A stretch of 64,000 bases of DNA, taken from positions 1 through 64,000 of the forward strand of contig NZ_JARNTW010000004.1 of the NCBI RefSeq assembly GCF_029433105.1. Direction: 5' to 3'. This stretch comes from Runella sp. MFBS21. Its GTDB lineage: Bacteria > Bacteroidota > Bacteroidia > Cytophagales > Spirosomataceae. This document shows positions 44,314-53,724 of the stretch, piece by piece (position 1 is the stretch's first letter; each line of letters begins with the position of its first letter). The position numbers were made by a program, and so were the translations under genes. The notes below the pieces were generated by a model that was given only the letters and a program-made list of their open reading frames with translations, made no database searches and was not told the origin of the DNA.

Positions 44314-45324
44314 TTATACCAATTCGGCTTCTTCCACTAAGTTGTGTTTTACCAAATATTCCGCAATCTGAACGGCGTTGGTGGCAGCTCCTTTACGGAG
44401 ATTATCGGCCACAATCCAGAGATTGAGGGTTTTGGGCTGTGACTCGTCGCGGCGGATACGCCCCACAAATGTCTCGTCTTTACCGTGGGCGGTCAGAGGC
44501 ATGGGGTATATTTTATTTTTTGGGTCATCTTGAATCACCACGCCTTCGGCTTGGCCCAAGATTTCGTAGACTTCATTGAGGTCAAACTCATTTTCAAATT
44601 CTATATTGACTGCCTCTGAGTGACCGCCGATAGTAGGGATGCGCACAGTAGTAGCAGTAACGGCGATATTATCGTCCATCATGATTTTCTTGGTCTCATT
44701 GGTCATCTTCATTTCTTCTTTGGTATAACCATTGTCCAAGAAAACATCAATGTGAGGCAATACGTTGAGGTCGATAGGGTGAGGGTATACTTTTTCTACG
44801 CTAGTATCCCCTTTACGCTCTGCAAATAGTTGATCTACTGCGGCTTTCCCTGTTCCGGTCACGGATTGGTAAGTCGAAACCACCACACGCTTGATACCAT
44901 AACGCTTGTGTAAAGGGTTCAGTACTACCACCATCTGGATAGTTGAGCAGTTGGGGTTAGCAATGATTTTGTCTTCTTTAGTTAACGTAAAAGCGTTGAT
45001 TTCAGGTACTACCAATTTTTTGGTAGGGTCCATCCGCCAAGCCGATGAGTTGTCGACTACCGTAATGCCCGCTTCGGCAAATTTAGGAGCGAGTGCCAAG
45101 GAGGTTCCCCCACCTGCCGAAAAAATAGCGATAGCTGGCTTTGCTGCAATGGCATCTTCAAAGCTAACAATGGTGTACTGCTTACCCTTGAACGTGACCT
45201 GTTTACCTACGGATCTTTCTGATGCAACCGGAATGAGTTCTGTTACGGGGAAGTTGCGTTCTTCGAGTACTTTGAGGATTTCGCTGCCTACCAAACCGGT
45301 AGCGCCTACTACTGCGATTTTCAT
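44314..45324 (-). CDS. asd: Aspartate-semialdehyde dehydrogenase
   Basis: The protein has 336 residues and forms aspartate semialdehyde from aspartyl phosphate with NADPH, the branch point to lysine/diaminopimelate, threonine and methionine. The N-terminal GATGLVG nucleotide-binding motif, SSAWRMD, and NPNCST with the nucleophile Cys126 are present, as is the C-terminal HGKDETFVGRIRRDES. The frame is open to 45444, but the extra residues come from the structured leader, so I start at 45324 (MKIAVVGATG). The gene is preceded by two strong hairpins and a 110-nt structured element. Confidence 0.96.
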   Translation of the reverse strand: MKIAVVGATGLVGSEILKVLEERNFPVTELIPVASERSVGKQVTFKGKQYTIVSFEDAIAAKPAIAIFSAGGGTSLALAPKFAEAGITVVDNSSAWRMDPTKKLVVPEINAFTLTKEDKIIANPNCSTIQMVVVLNPLHKRYGIKRVVVSTYQSVTGTGKAAVDQLFAERKGDTSVEKVYPHPIDLNVLPHIDVFLDNGYTKEEMKMTNETKKIMMDDNIAVTATTVRIPTIGGHSEAVNIEFENEFDLNEVYEILGQAEGVVIQDDPKNKIYPMPLTAHGKDETFVGRIRRDESQPKTLNLWIVADNLRKGAATNAVQIAEYLVKHNLVEEAELV

Positions 45325-45342
45325 GATGGTTTTGGCCTCCAG

Positions 45343-45393
45343 CCCCCGACGGGAGAGTGCTTTTAGAGTGATTAGAGATGCTCCCATCGGGGG
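45343..45393 (-). promoter_or_regulatory. Hairpin in the asd 5' leader
   Basis: On the minus strand CCCCCGATGGGAG (45393-45381) faces CTCCCGTCGGGGG (45355-45343): a 13-bp stem with one G-U pair and a 25-nt loop, ending 18 nt before the asd start codon. It could limit access to the start or be another repeat. Confidence 0.6.
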
Positions 45394-45399
45394 TGGGGG

Positions 45400-45518
45400 C
45401 AAAAAAAAATCGTCACCGTGAAGGTTAAGAATCTGGACAAACACGCTGGCTAGGTGGGGTCAATTTCCCATCTGGCTCCGCGTGTCTATTTAGATTTCTT
45501 TGTGTTCACAGTGACGAT
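45400..45518 (-). ncRNA. Structured RNA of about 110 nt with own U-tract terminator; 6S-like RNA or asd leader
   Basis: Transcribed from the minus strand, 45518-45505 and 45422-45409 form a 14-bp closing stem (one G-U), followed by nine U (45408-45400). Inside it are a second stem (AAGAAATCT with AGATTCTT, one bulge), a third stem (ACACGC with GCGTGT, extendable by wobble pairs) and a large asymmetric top loop containing TGGG and CCCA. One long irregular hairpin with internal loops and its own terminator resembles 6S RNA. The neighbouring upstream gene is 5-formyl-THF cyclo-ligase, the gene linked to ssrS in E. coli (there in the opposite order). A regulatory leader for asd is the alternative. 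I do not see any known riboswitch core. Confidence 0.6.
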
Positions 45519-45531
45519 AAAAATGTGGGTG

Positions 45532-45562
45532 CAAATTAAATTCAAACTTTAAAATTAAGCAA
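45532..45562 (-). promoter_or_regulatory. Promoter candidate for the structured RNA
   Basis: On the minus strand a TTG (45562-45560) is followed after 20 bases by TTAATTTG (45539-45532), one mismatch from TAnnTTTG. The expected start point, about seven bases on, lies just before the closing stem at 45518. Confidence 0.4.
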
Positions 45563-45639
45563 GAAAAAGAATGCCTTTTTTACAATAAAAGCCTTGATTG
45601 TTTGCCAAAATGGTAAAAAGACCTTTGAAAAATTGAAAA

Positions 45640-46224
45640 TTATGTTCTCCACGTCCATATTTTGGTAGGAGTAATACAGTAATCCATGCGTATGTCGAAA
45701 GGGTTGAGGTCGTCGATACGAGCAATAGGCTCAAAAAGCGAAACCCCGACCTTTAAGACCTTAGGGTGGCATTGAGCCAAAAAACGATCATAAAATCCTT
45801 TGCCATATCCTACTCGATAGCCTTGTAAGTCAAATGCCAACAGTGGTAGCAGTACAAGGTCGATATTACGGATATTGTATCTAAGGCTATGATGAGGGTC
45901 GGGTTCCAGAATTCCCCATTGGTTCATGACAAGGGTCATATCAGGTAGCCATTGATAATGCTCCATTTCGGGGGTATCGGGTATCGTCCGTGGAACAGCT
46001 ATTTGGGTTTTGAGGTATTTTTCTTGGAGTGTATAAATAATAGGGAAAGTATCGACTTCATTGAGCCGTTTGATTGGCAGATAAGCGTGTACAGCTTTGA
46101 GTTGTTCTACTGCAAAATGGGTAAAAAAAAGCTGCGCAATCGCCTTGCTTCCCTCCAACACCTCAGAGTGAGCCAAGGCTTGGCGACGTTCAGAAAAAAG
46201 GCGGCGCAGCTCTTGTTTTGTCAT
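45640..46224 (-). CDS. 5-formyltetrahydrofolate cyclo-ligase
   Basis: The protein has 194 residues and converts 5-formyl-THF to 5,10-methenyl-THF with ATP. The family signature DLVLLPLLAFDLQGYRVGYG followed by KGFYDRFL is present, as is the N-terminal basic segment MTKQELRRLFSERRQAL. It begins 4 bp after the stop of the peptide transporter gene, so the two are probably cotranscribed. The structured RNA starts about 120 bp downstream. The gene is called ygfA or fau in other bacteria. Confidence 0.93.
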   Translation of the reverse strand: MTKQELRRLFSERRQALAHSEVLEGSKAIAQLFFTHFAVEQLKAVHAYLPIKRLNEVDTFPIIYTLQEKYLKTQIAVPRTIPDTPEMEHYQWLPDMTLVMNQWGILEPDPHHSLRYNIRNIDLVLLPLLAFDLQGYRVGYGKGFYDRFLAQCHPKVLKVGVSLFEPIARIDDLNPFDIRMDYCITPTKIWTWRT

Positions 46225-46228
46225 AATT

Positions 46229-47698
46229 TTACTTGATTCCGCCCATCCAGTCTTTTAATGGGCGTTGAAGAATGAGTATAATTCCTCCTACAACAATACA
46301 AAACCAAACGATACTCATAAACATCTGAGGCATTTGTTGGACGTTTTCTTCGTCAAAACCGCCAGCAAATAGACCCGCAAACAAATTCCCCAAGGCAGCC
46401 GCTACAAACCAAATCCCCATGAGTTGGCTCAGGTATTTTTTAGGAGCTAATTTAGTATAAGCGCTCAAACCCACAGGACTGAGACAAAGCTCCCCTAAGG
46501 TATGAAATAAGTAAGTGAAAATCAGTACAAAAGCAGAGGCTTTTACTCCCGTAAGGGCTACTTTGGCGCCCCATACCATGAGATAGTAGCCAAAGCCTAG
46601 TAAAAACAAGCCTATCGCAAATTTGACCAGCAAAGGAGGGTTGAGTTTTTTCTTTTCTAGAAATACCCATATACTACCTAATATAGGGGCAAATACTAAG
46701 ATATAAAAAGGATTGAAGTTTTGGAACCAACTAGAAGGCATCCCAAAAGGAAGTTCAGAGTAACGGTCGGCAAATATTTGAAGTGATGACCCTTGCTGTT
46801 CGAATCCTGCCCAAAACAATACCGCACCCCAAAACAAAATGAAAAGTATTACAATGCGTTTCATTTCAATTTTAGAAAGATTGGAAGCAAAGAGTAAATT
46901 AGCAAAATAAATAATTACAACTGCTACCGCAATGATTCCCATCGAAGTAGCTACGCCAGATTTACTATTCCAAGTAAAAGTACCGTTGAATTGTAAAACA
47001 AGAACAAACACTAATAGCGCGGCAATTAGTATCCACGATAAAGGATTGGTTTTTTTGGCTTCTTTTTTCTCTTCTGCTAATTTGGGCGTCATACCTTTTT
47101 CTTTAAGGTAAGGCTGCGCAAAAATACGATAGACCAGCAACCCTAAAAACATCGCCACTGCTGCTGCTCCAAAGCCATAATGCCAGCCTACTTTTTGTCC
47201 CAAATAACCCACAATCGTAATGCCTAGAAAAGAGCCAAGATTGATACCCATATAAAAAATGGAAAAGGCTGCGTCTCTGATAGCACCTCCTTCAGGGTAT
47301 AATTCACTTACGATAGAGCTGATGTTGGGTTTGAGAAGTCCAGTACCGATTGCTACTAAGGCTAGACCTGCAAAAAACACAGCCTCTCCCGCCGGAAAGG
47401 CCAACACGATATGTCCCAACATAATAGCGATACCACCATACCAAATGGCTTTACGCTGTCCTAGTACATTGTCGGCTAGCCACCCGCCTGGTAATGACAA
47501 TAAATAAACCGAAAAAGTATATAATCCGTAAATCGCACCTCCTTCTCCTTCGTTGAGCCCCATGCCGCCATTGGTTTTATCTAGTAAAAACAGCAGAAGA
47601 ATAGCTCGCATGCCATAGTAGGAAAAACGCTCCCACATTTCGGTAAAAAATAAAACAAATAGACCCTTGGGGTGGCCAAATAAAGTCTTTTCAGTCAT
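46229..47698 (-). CDS. POT-family proton-dependent peptide transporter
   Basis: The protein has 489 residues and about twelve to fourteen transmembrane helices. Diagnostic motifs are EMWERFSYYGMRAILLLFL (the E-x-x-E-R-F-x-Y-Y motif), GGWLADNVLGQRKAIWYGG and FSIFYMGINLGSFLG. It imports di- and tripeptides with protons across the inner membrane. It is followed at once by the cyclo-ligase gene. A hairpin lies upstream at 47735-47780. Confidence 0.93.
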   Translation of the reverse strand: MTEKTLFGHPKGLFVLFFTEMWERFSYYGMRAILLLFLLDKTNGGMGLNEGEGGAIYGLYTFSVYLLSLPGGWLADNVLGQRKAIWYGGIAIMLGHIVLAFPAGEAVFFAGLALVAIGTGLLKPNISSIVSELYPEGGAIRDAAFSIFYMGINLGSFLGITIVGYLGQKVGWHYGFGAAAVAMFLGLLVYRIFAQPYLKEKGMTPKLAEEKKEAKKTNPLSWILIAALLVFVLVLQFNGTFTWNSKSGVATSMGIIAVAVVIIYFANLLFASNLSKIEMKRIVILFILFWGAVLFWAGFEQQGSSLQIFADRYSELPFGMPSSWFQNFNPFYILVFAPILGSIWVFLEKKKLNPPLLVKFAIGLFLLGFGYYLMVWGAKVALTGVKASAFVLIFTYLFHTLGELCLSPVGLSAYTKLAPKKYLSQLMGIWFVAAALGNLFAGLFAGGFDEENVQQMPQMFMSIVWFCIVVGGIILILQRPLKDWMGGIK

Positions 47699-47734
47699 AG
47701 AGAAGGTTGGTTTAGTTGTGTTGAAAAGGATAAT

Positions 47735-47780
47735 TAGGCATAGTCACTTAGATGATTTTATCAACCTATGACTATGCCTA
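47735..47780. terminator. Inverted repeat between OMF and POT genes
   Basis: TAGGCATAGTCA (47735-47746) and TGACTATGCCTA (47769-47780) are a perfect 12-bp pair with a 22-nt loop. It lies after the efflux operon (minus strand) and may terminate it; the T-tract is poor. Confidence 0.5.
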
Positions 47781-47837
47781 CATAACGCAAATGTAAAAAA
47801 AAAGCCTAATTATTTGTACGTTACCCAAATCTGCTTC

Positions 47838-49289
47838 TTATTTCCATCCTCCTCCCAATGCCCGATAGATATTAATAACGGCATTGTACTGTCGGCGCCT
47901 TACGTCTATAAGTTCTATTTTGGATTGTAGGGCATTTTTACGGTTCAAAATCACCTCCAAATAAGTCGCTCTACCAGTTGTGAATAGCTCTGAAGCCGTT
48001 TGAATGGATAAATCTAATACCCTAGCCTCCGAATTTTTGAGACGATAAATTTTTTCAAGGTTATTGATTTGCACCATCTGATTATATACTTCGAAATATC
48101 CATTCAAGAGCGTTTTTTGGTAATTGTACAAGGCTTCTATTTGAATAGCACGGGCGGTTTTGAGGTCTGCTTTGAGGGCGCTTTTATTGAAGAGCGGTGC
48201 CGCCAGACCTCCCAAAATATTATAAGCAATAGACTGAGGCGAAATCAAGAACTTAGGATTGAATGATTGTAAACCCAAAGTAGCTGCGATATTGAGCGAA
48301 GGATAAAACGAGGCCTTGGCTACAAAAACATCTGCCTTGGTAGCTGCTAGCTCGTATTCTGCTTGTTTGATATCGGGGCGATTTTTCAATAAATCGCCTG
48401 GAATCCCCACCAATATTTGATTGGGAAGTGATTTCGAAAAAAGAGATTTATTTTTAAGAATCGGCTGTGGGTAGCGCCCCATCAAAAAATTAATCCTATT
48501 TTCGATTTCCGTAATTCGCTGCAAAATTTCCGCTTCAAGCGCTTTAGAGTTGAGAAGCTGTGCCTCAAACTGATTAACGGCGAGTTCGGTAGCGCGTCCA
48601 GCGTCTTTCTGAACCTTGATGAGGGTTAGCTCATTGTCTTGCAGATTGATGGTTTCCCGAACAATATCAAGTTCACTTTCAAACCCTAGTAGCTCATAAT
48701 AGGCAATCGCAATATCAGCAATTAGATTAGTAACTATAAAGTTGCGTCCCTCGACCGTGGCCAAATAGCGCGACAAAGACGATTCTTTAATTGCTTTTAG
48801 TTTCCCCCAAACGTCAATTTCCCATGAGCTCTGGAGACCTATATTGAAATCGGGTAGGTATTGAGGGATTTTTTGTTCATCGCTAATGTTGTTAGAAAAA
48901 TTGGTGTCAAAATTTCCGACACCGTCCATGGTGTATTTTCCAAAGCGTCGTTGACCCGCCGAGCCACCTCCTGTAACAAAGGGCTGCGTGAGTCCTTTTG
49001 CGCGCTCAATTTGGGCACGTCCCATTTCAATCCGTTGGGATGTTATTAGTAAGTCCAAGTTGTTTTTGAGGGCTTCCTCAATCAAACTCACTAATGTTGT
49101 ATCCGAAAAATAATCTCTCCATAAAATATCTGCCGAATTTACGTCACTTTTAGTGATATTATAGGCTTCGGGTACAGTGGGTAAAATAGGTAATTGTTCT
49201 GGTGTTTTTAGGGTTTTACAGCCTGTAAAAAAGAGGCCAATAGTCAGAACAAGTAAGGTGGGGATTTTATATGTTAGGTTACGCATCAA
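47838..49289 (-). CDS. RND efflux outer membrane factor (TolC/OprM family lipoprotein)
   Basis: The protein has 483 residues with lipobox FFTGC (Cys24). It has the two outer-membrane-efflux repeats of the NodT/OprM group, visible in LIEEALKNNLDLLITSQRIEMGRAQIERAK, the second-half LLKNRPDIKQAEYELAATKADVFVAKASFYPSLNI and the final RRRQYNAVINIYRALGGGW. It forms the outer membrane channel of the tripartite pump. Its start overlaps the end of the RND permease gene by 11 bp. Confidence 0.94.
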   Translation of the reverse strand: MMRNLTYKIPTLLVLTIGLFFTGCKTLKTPEQLPILPTVPEAYNITKSDVNSADILWRDYFSDTTLVSLIEEALKNNLDLLITSQRIEMGRAQIERAKGLTQPFVTGGGSAGQRRFGKYTMDGVGNFDTNFSNNISDEQKIPQYLPDFNIGLQSSWEIDVWGKLKAIKESSLSRYLATVEGRNFIVTNLIADIAIAYYELLGFESELDIVRETINLQDNELTLIKVQKDAGRATELAVNQFEAQLLNSKALEAEILQRITEIENRINFLMGRYPQPILKNKSLFSKSLPNQILVGIPGDLLKNRPDIKQAEYELAATKADVFVAKASFYPSLNIAATLGLQSFNPKFLISPQSIAYNILGGLAAPLFNKSALKADLKTARAIQIEALYNYQKTLLNGYFEVYNQMVQINNLEKIYRLKNSEARVLDLSIQTASELFTTGRATYLEVILNRKNALQSKIELIDVRRRQYNAVINIYRALGGGWK

Positions 49290-52200
49290 CTTCTTGATTT
49301 AAATATACTGCTTTCTTTTTCTTTGGATTTGAAAAACGTTCTGAGAGGGTAGCAAAAATGACATATAGCCCAGGGATGATAATAACCCCGAAAACAGTTC
49401 CAAAGAGCATCCCGCCTGCAGCGGCAGTACCGATGGTTTTGTTGCCAATAGCACCTGCTCCTGACGCCATCATCAATGGAATCAAACCCGCAATAAATGC
49501 AAAAGAAGTCATCAGGATAGGGCGCAAACGAGATGCTGCCCCTTCGATAGCCGCTTGCAGTGGAGTATAGCCTTCGCTGCGTTTTAGGATGGCAAACTCT
49601 ACAATCAAGATTGCATTTTTCCCTAACAGACCAATCAGCATCACGAGTGCGACTTGGGCGTAAATGTTGTTTTGTAATCCCAAAACTGCCAAAAAGAAAA
49701 AGGCACCAAATACCCCTGTTGGAAGCGATAAAAGTACAGGTAGTGGTAGCAAAAAGCTCTCATATTGAGCCGCTAGCAGCAAATAAACAAATATCAAACA
49801 AATGATGAAAATATAAATGGCTTGGTCGCCCGAGAGAATTTCGTCGCGGGTCATGCCTGACCATTCGTAGGTATAGCCTTTCGGAAGTTTTTGAGCGGCT
49901 ACTTCCTGAATAGCTCGGATAGCATCACTACTACTAAAGCCAGGGGCTGCTTCTCCGTTGATCATAGCAGCCGTAAACATATTGTAACGCGTAAGCTGCT
50001 CAGGCCCAAATACGCGTTCGGTTCTTACAAAGGCTGAGTACGGCACCATTTCGCCTTCGGTATTTTTGACGTACAGTTTGAGAATATCTTCGGGTTGCAT
50101 CCGATATTCGGGCGAGGCTTGTACCATCACTTTGTACATTTGACCAAAACGAATGAAGTTTGTAGCATAAAAACTACCAATCAATGATTGGAGGTTGTTC
50201 ATGGCATTGTCGATAGAGACACCTTTTTGGGCGGCTTTTTCGTTGTCAACGTGGATTAAGTATTGCGGAAAACTCGCATCGTAACTCGTAAATGCATTGA
50301 CTACTTCGGGGCGTTTGTTGAGTTCTTCAATAAAAGATTTAGTTACTTTTTCCATCGCCTGTAGGTTGCCGCTCCCTGTGCGGTCTTGGATACGAAACTC
50401 AAAACCACTGGCGTTTCCGTAACCAGGTACAGCAGGAGGTGGGAAAAACTGAATGTCGGCGTCTTTGATGTGTTTGGTTTTTTCGGTCAACAAAGCAATG
50501 ACGTCATCTACGGATTCTTTACGGCTTTCCCAAGGTTTGAGGTTCATCATTCCCATTCCAAAGGAAGCCCCCGCTCCGTCGGTCATCAAACTAAAGCCAG
50601 ACAGAGTAGAAATAGATTCCACAGCGTCGAGTTTGAGGCTTACTTTCTCGATTTCGTCTACTACGGTTTCTGTACGTTCGAGGGTTGCCCCCGAAGGAGT
50701 AGTGATGTTGGCATAGATTGTACCTTGATCTTCTGTAGGGATAAAACCCGACGGCAAAATCGTACTGGTCCCCCAGGTAGCAGCGATAAAGAAGACCAAC
50801 ATACCAAAAGTAATTACGCGGCGATTGGCAATGGCGTTGATGAGTGATTTGTAGCGGTCAGAGACCCCATTGTACCAGTTGTTGAATCCGTCAAAAAAAC
50901 GTGTGAGTAAAGTGGCTTTTTGTCCGTGGTGGCTTTTGAGCATAATCGCACACAGCGCAGGCGTAAGCGTGAGAGCGTTGACGCCCGAAATCACAATTGA
51001 AATAGCCATTGTAATGGAGAATTGACGGTAGAACACCCCCGCAGGCCCGTCCATGAAAGCAACTGGAACAAATACCGCCGTCATAACAAGGGTAATTGCT
51101 ACAATTGCTCCGCTGATTTCGTCCATGGCTTCTATGGTAGCTTCTTTGGCTTTGAGCCCTTTTTCTTCCATTTTGGCATGTACAGCTTCTACGACCACGA
51201 TGGCGTTGTCTACCACGATTCCAATCGCCAATACCAATGCAAACAATGTAAGGAGATTAATAGAAAACCCAAACATTTGCATAAAGAAGAAAGTCCCAAT
51301 GAGCGAGACAGGTACGGCCAATGCTGGAATGAGGGTAGAACGAAAATCTTGTAAGAAAATAAATACCACCAGTGCTACTAATATGAAGGCTTCGATGAGG
51401 GTTTTGATTACTTCATGAATAGAGGCATCTAAAAAGCGCGAAACATCGTAGCTAATGGTGTATTTCATACCGGGAGGAAACGACTTCTGTAATTCTGTCA
51501 TTTTCTCTTTGATGTTAGCAATCACTTGACTGGCGTTTGAACCAGGACGCTGCTTGAGCAAAATAGCCGCAGATGGTCGGCCGTTTTCTTTGGAAAGGAC
51601 GTTATAATTGAGCGATCCAAATTCTATATCTGCTATATCTTTGAGTCGTAAAATGTCGCCGCTTGGATTGGCCTTGATGATGATATTTTCGTATTCTTCT
51701 TGTGAGGTGAATTTCCCAGTATAGCGAAGTACATATTGCAACGATTGGGATTTTCGGCCTGAGCTTTCTCCGATTTTTCCGGGAGCGGCTTCTACGTTTT
51801 GATTGCGAAGTGCCAAGATAACATCATCGGCAGAAACATTATAAACCGTCATACGGTCAGGTTTGAGCCATACCCGCATGGAGTATTCACGCTGCCCCAT
51901 GATATTGGCAAAACCTACCCCATCAACACGTTTTAATTCGGCCACTACGTTGATGTCGGCGAAGTTGTACAAAAACTCTTCATTGGCGGTAGTATCTTCG
52001 CTCAAGAGGTTGATGTACATTAGCATACTATTTACTTCCTTTTCGGTCGATACCCCCGCTTTGATTACTTCTTCTGGCAATTCGTCAAGAACGGTTGCAA
52101 CCCGCGTCTGAACGTTGACAGAGGCTAAATCAGGGTCAGTTCCTACTTTAAAATACACTTGAATGATACTGGTACCGTCATTGCCTGATACGGAAGTCAT

Positions 52201-52431
52201 ATAGGTCATACCGGGTACGCCATTGATAGCACGCTCAAGGGGCGTGACTACAGCCTTAGAACAGGCTTCGGCGTTGGCTCCGGTGTATTTGGTAGTTACT
52301 GTAACTGCTGGCGGAGCGATGTCAGGATACTGCGTGACGGGGAGTTGTGTCATCGCAAGTACTCCCAGCAACGTAATAATAACTGATATAACAATCGATA
52401 GGACGGGCCTATTGATAAATAAGGTAAACAT
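49279..52431 (-). CDS. HAE1-type RND efflux permease (AcrB-like)
   Basis: The protein has 1050 residues with twelve helices and two large periplasmic loops, beginning MFTLFINRPVLSIVISVIITLLG. Helix 4 carries GIVVDNAIVVVEAV, so the second Asp of the AcrB proton relay is Asn here; this is common in Bacteroidota members. Helix 10 carries the relay Lys in GLLGKNAILIVEFA. It exports hydrophobic drugs, bile-like compounds or metabolites using the proton gradient. It is the middle gene of the adaptor, permease and channel operon. Confidence 0.95.
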   Translation of the reverse strand: MFTLFINRPVLSIVISVIITLLGVLAMTQLPVTQYPDIAPPAVTVTTKYTGANAEACSKAVVTPLERAINGVPGMTYMTSVSGNDGTSIIQVYFKVGTDPDLASVNVQTRVATVLDELPEEVIKAGVSTEKEVNSMLMYINLLSEDTTANEEFLYNFADINVVAELKRVDGVGFANIMGQREYSMRVWLKPDRMTVYNVSADDVILALRNQNVEAAPGKIGESSGRKSQSLQYVLRYTGKFTSQEEYENIIIKANPSGDILRLKDIADIEFGSLNYNVLSKENGRPSAAILLKQRPGSNASQVIANIKEKMTELQKSFPPGMKYTISYDVSRFLDASIHEVIKTLIEAFILVALVVFIFLQDFRSTLIPALAVPVSLIGTFFFMQMFGFSINLLTLFALVLAIGIVVDNAIVVVEAVHAKMEEKGLKAKEATIEAMDEISGAIVAITLVMTAVFVPVAFMDGPAGVFYRQFSITMAISIVISGVNALTLTPALCAIMLKSHHGQKATLLTRFFDGFNNWYNGVSDRYKSLINAIANRRVITFGMLVFFIAATWGTSTILPSGFIPTEDQGTIYANITTPSGATLERTETVVDEIEKVSLKLDAVESISTLSGFSLMTDGAGASFGMGMMNLKPWESRKESVDDVIALLTEKTKHIKDADIQFFPPPAVPGYGNASGFEFRIQDRTGSGNLQAMEKVTKSFIEELNKRPEVVNAFTSYDASFPQYLIHVDNEKAAQKGVSIDNAMNNLQSLIGSFYATNFIRFGQMYKVMVQASPEYRMQPEDILKLYVKNTEGEMVPYSAFVRTERVFGPEQLTRYNMFTAAMINGEAAPGFSSSDAIRAIQEVAAQKLPKGYTYEWSGMTRDEILSGDQAIYIFIICLIFVYLLLAAQYESFLLPLPVLLSLPTGVFGAFFFLAVLGLQNNIYAQVALVMLIGLLGKNAILIVEFAILKRSEGYTPLQAAIEGAASRLRPILMTSFAFIAGLIPLMMASGAGAIGNKTIGTAAAGGMLFGTVFGVIIIPGLYVIFATLSERFSNPKKKKAVYLNQEVDA

Positions 52432-52474
52432 AATTTGTACGTGTTAGTGTGGGACAATAAGTATAACACAAAGA

Positions 52475-53596
52475 CTATTGTTGCGTCAGTTGCGGAAGGA
52501 TTTTCTCCAACGATTGCATCTCGGGTTTGACTTCCATGCCAACGCGCATGTCTTGAATTCCCTCATAGATGATTTTATCGTCTGGGTTGATTCCCGACTC
52601 TAGCACATACAAATGGGGCATCCGAAGTTTAGGAACGAAGCTTCGCATTTGGACTTTGTTTTGATTGTCCACTACATACACATAGATTTTATCTTGAATC
52701 TCAAACGTAGATTTTTGGGGGATAACGAGTGCATTTTTTACTTTACGTAGCACCCTTACTTTACCACTAGAACCATGTTTAAGAATACGCTCAGGGTTGG
52801 GAAAACGCGCCCGGAATGCGATACTTCCAGTGGCGTTGTCAAATTCTCCTTCTATGGTTTCGACATATCCTTTGTAGGGGTGTTCTTCACTGTTGGCCAA
52901 AATCAATGATACCTGATTCTTATTATCAGGCTGCTTGTTGTTTGCCGCAAATTCGAGATACTCTTTTTCTGAGACATTAAAATAAGCGTAGACTTCTTGG
53001 TTATCAGAAATCGTCGTCAGCAGGGTACCTTCATCAATAAGACTTCCTATTTTGTTGGGGATACGGTTGATAATGCCATCAAAGGGTGCTTTGATTTCTG
53101 AAAAAGACAGTTTGAGATGAGCACTTTGTTCTTGTGATTCAGCCTCTTCGATGCGTGCTTTAAGAGCATCAAGTTTAGCTTTAGCCATGTCGTATTCAGT
53201 TTTTGATACAACATTTTTATCCACGAGTTTTTTTACGTTTTGCAAATCAAGCTCGGCGGTTTTGGCTTCTGCAATAGTACTTTTTAGGACGGCTGTTGCC
53301 CGAAGTAAGTCGCCTTTATATTCTTGGTTGCTGATCCTAAATAGCACTTGGCCTTTTTTTACAGTTTTTCCTTCATCTACATGGATACTTTCGATATAGC
53401 CTTTTACCCGAGCACGAATCTCAACGTTTTTGACAGAGTTGATATCGGAGACGTAGTCTGTATGGTAGACTGTATCGATCGTAATAGGTTTGATAACGGG
53501 GTATTTTTCTTGGGTGTTTTGGGCGTTTTCCTGTGGATTAGAACATGCCATAATACACAACCCAACAATCGTGTAACATACGAATGGTTTTCTCAT
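52475..53596 (-). CDS. RND efflux periplasmic adaptor (MFP) lipoprotein
   Basis: The protein has 373 residues with lipobox IMAC (Cys18). It has a split lipoyl domain (about 60-90 with VKGYIESIHVDEGKTVKKGQVLF, and about 165-200 with IKAPFDGIINRIP) around a coiled-coil hairpin (about 95-160), then beta-barrel and membrane-proximal domains. It bridges the permease and the outer membrane channel. First gene of the operon, 43 bp before the permease. No regulator gene is adjacent. Confidence 0.94.
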   Translation of the reverse strand: MRKPFVCYTIVGLCIMACSNPQENAQNTQEKYPVIKPITIDTVYHTDYVSDINSVKNVEIRARVKGYIESIHVDEGKTVKKGQVLFRISNQEYKGDLLRATAVLKSTIAEAKTAELDLQNVKKLVDKNVVSKTEYDMAKAKLDALKARIEEAESQEQSAHLKLSFSEIKAPFDGIINRIPNKIGSLIDEGTLLTTISDNQEVYAYFNVSEKEYLEFAANNKQPDNKNQVSLILANSEEHPYKGYVETIEGEFDNATGSIAFRARFPNPERILKHGSSGKVRVLRKVKNALVIPQKSTFEIQDKIYVYVVDNQNKVQMRSFVPKLRMPHLYVLESGINPDDKIIYEGIQDMRVGMEVKPEMQSLEKILPQLTQQ

Positions 53597-53659
53597 AGAG
53601 ACAATAATGGTTGATTGATCAAAAGTGGATTAAGTTAAAGAACGAAAAAAACGATTTTT

Positions 53660-53683
53660 CAGGCACTGAAGGTAAAGTGCCTG
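53660..53683 (-). terminator. Hairpin between small hypothetical gene and efflux operon
   Basis: CAGGCACT (53660-53667) and AGTGCCTG (53676-53683) form an 8-bp stem; on the minus strand a seven-T tract follows after a few bases. It probably terminates the 53725-54111 transcript. Confidence 0.55.
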
Positions 53684-53724
53684 TAAGTCATACAAAAAGA
53701 AGCCGTTTTGACAAAAAACGAATA

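Noticed and set aside
45325-45444. N-terminal extension of asd up to 45444
   Set aside because: It would translate through the leader hairpins and U-tract; the conserved protein starts at MKIAVVGATG.
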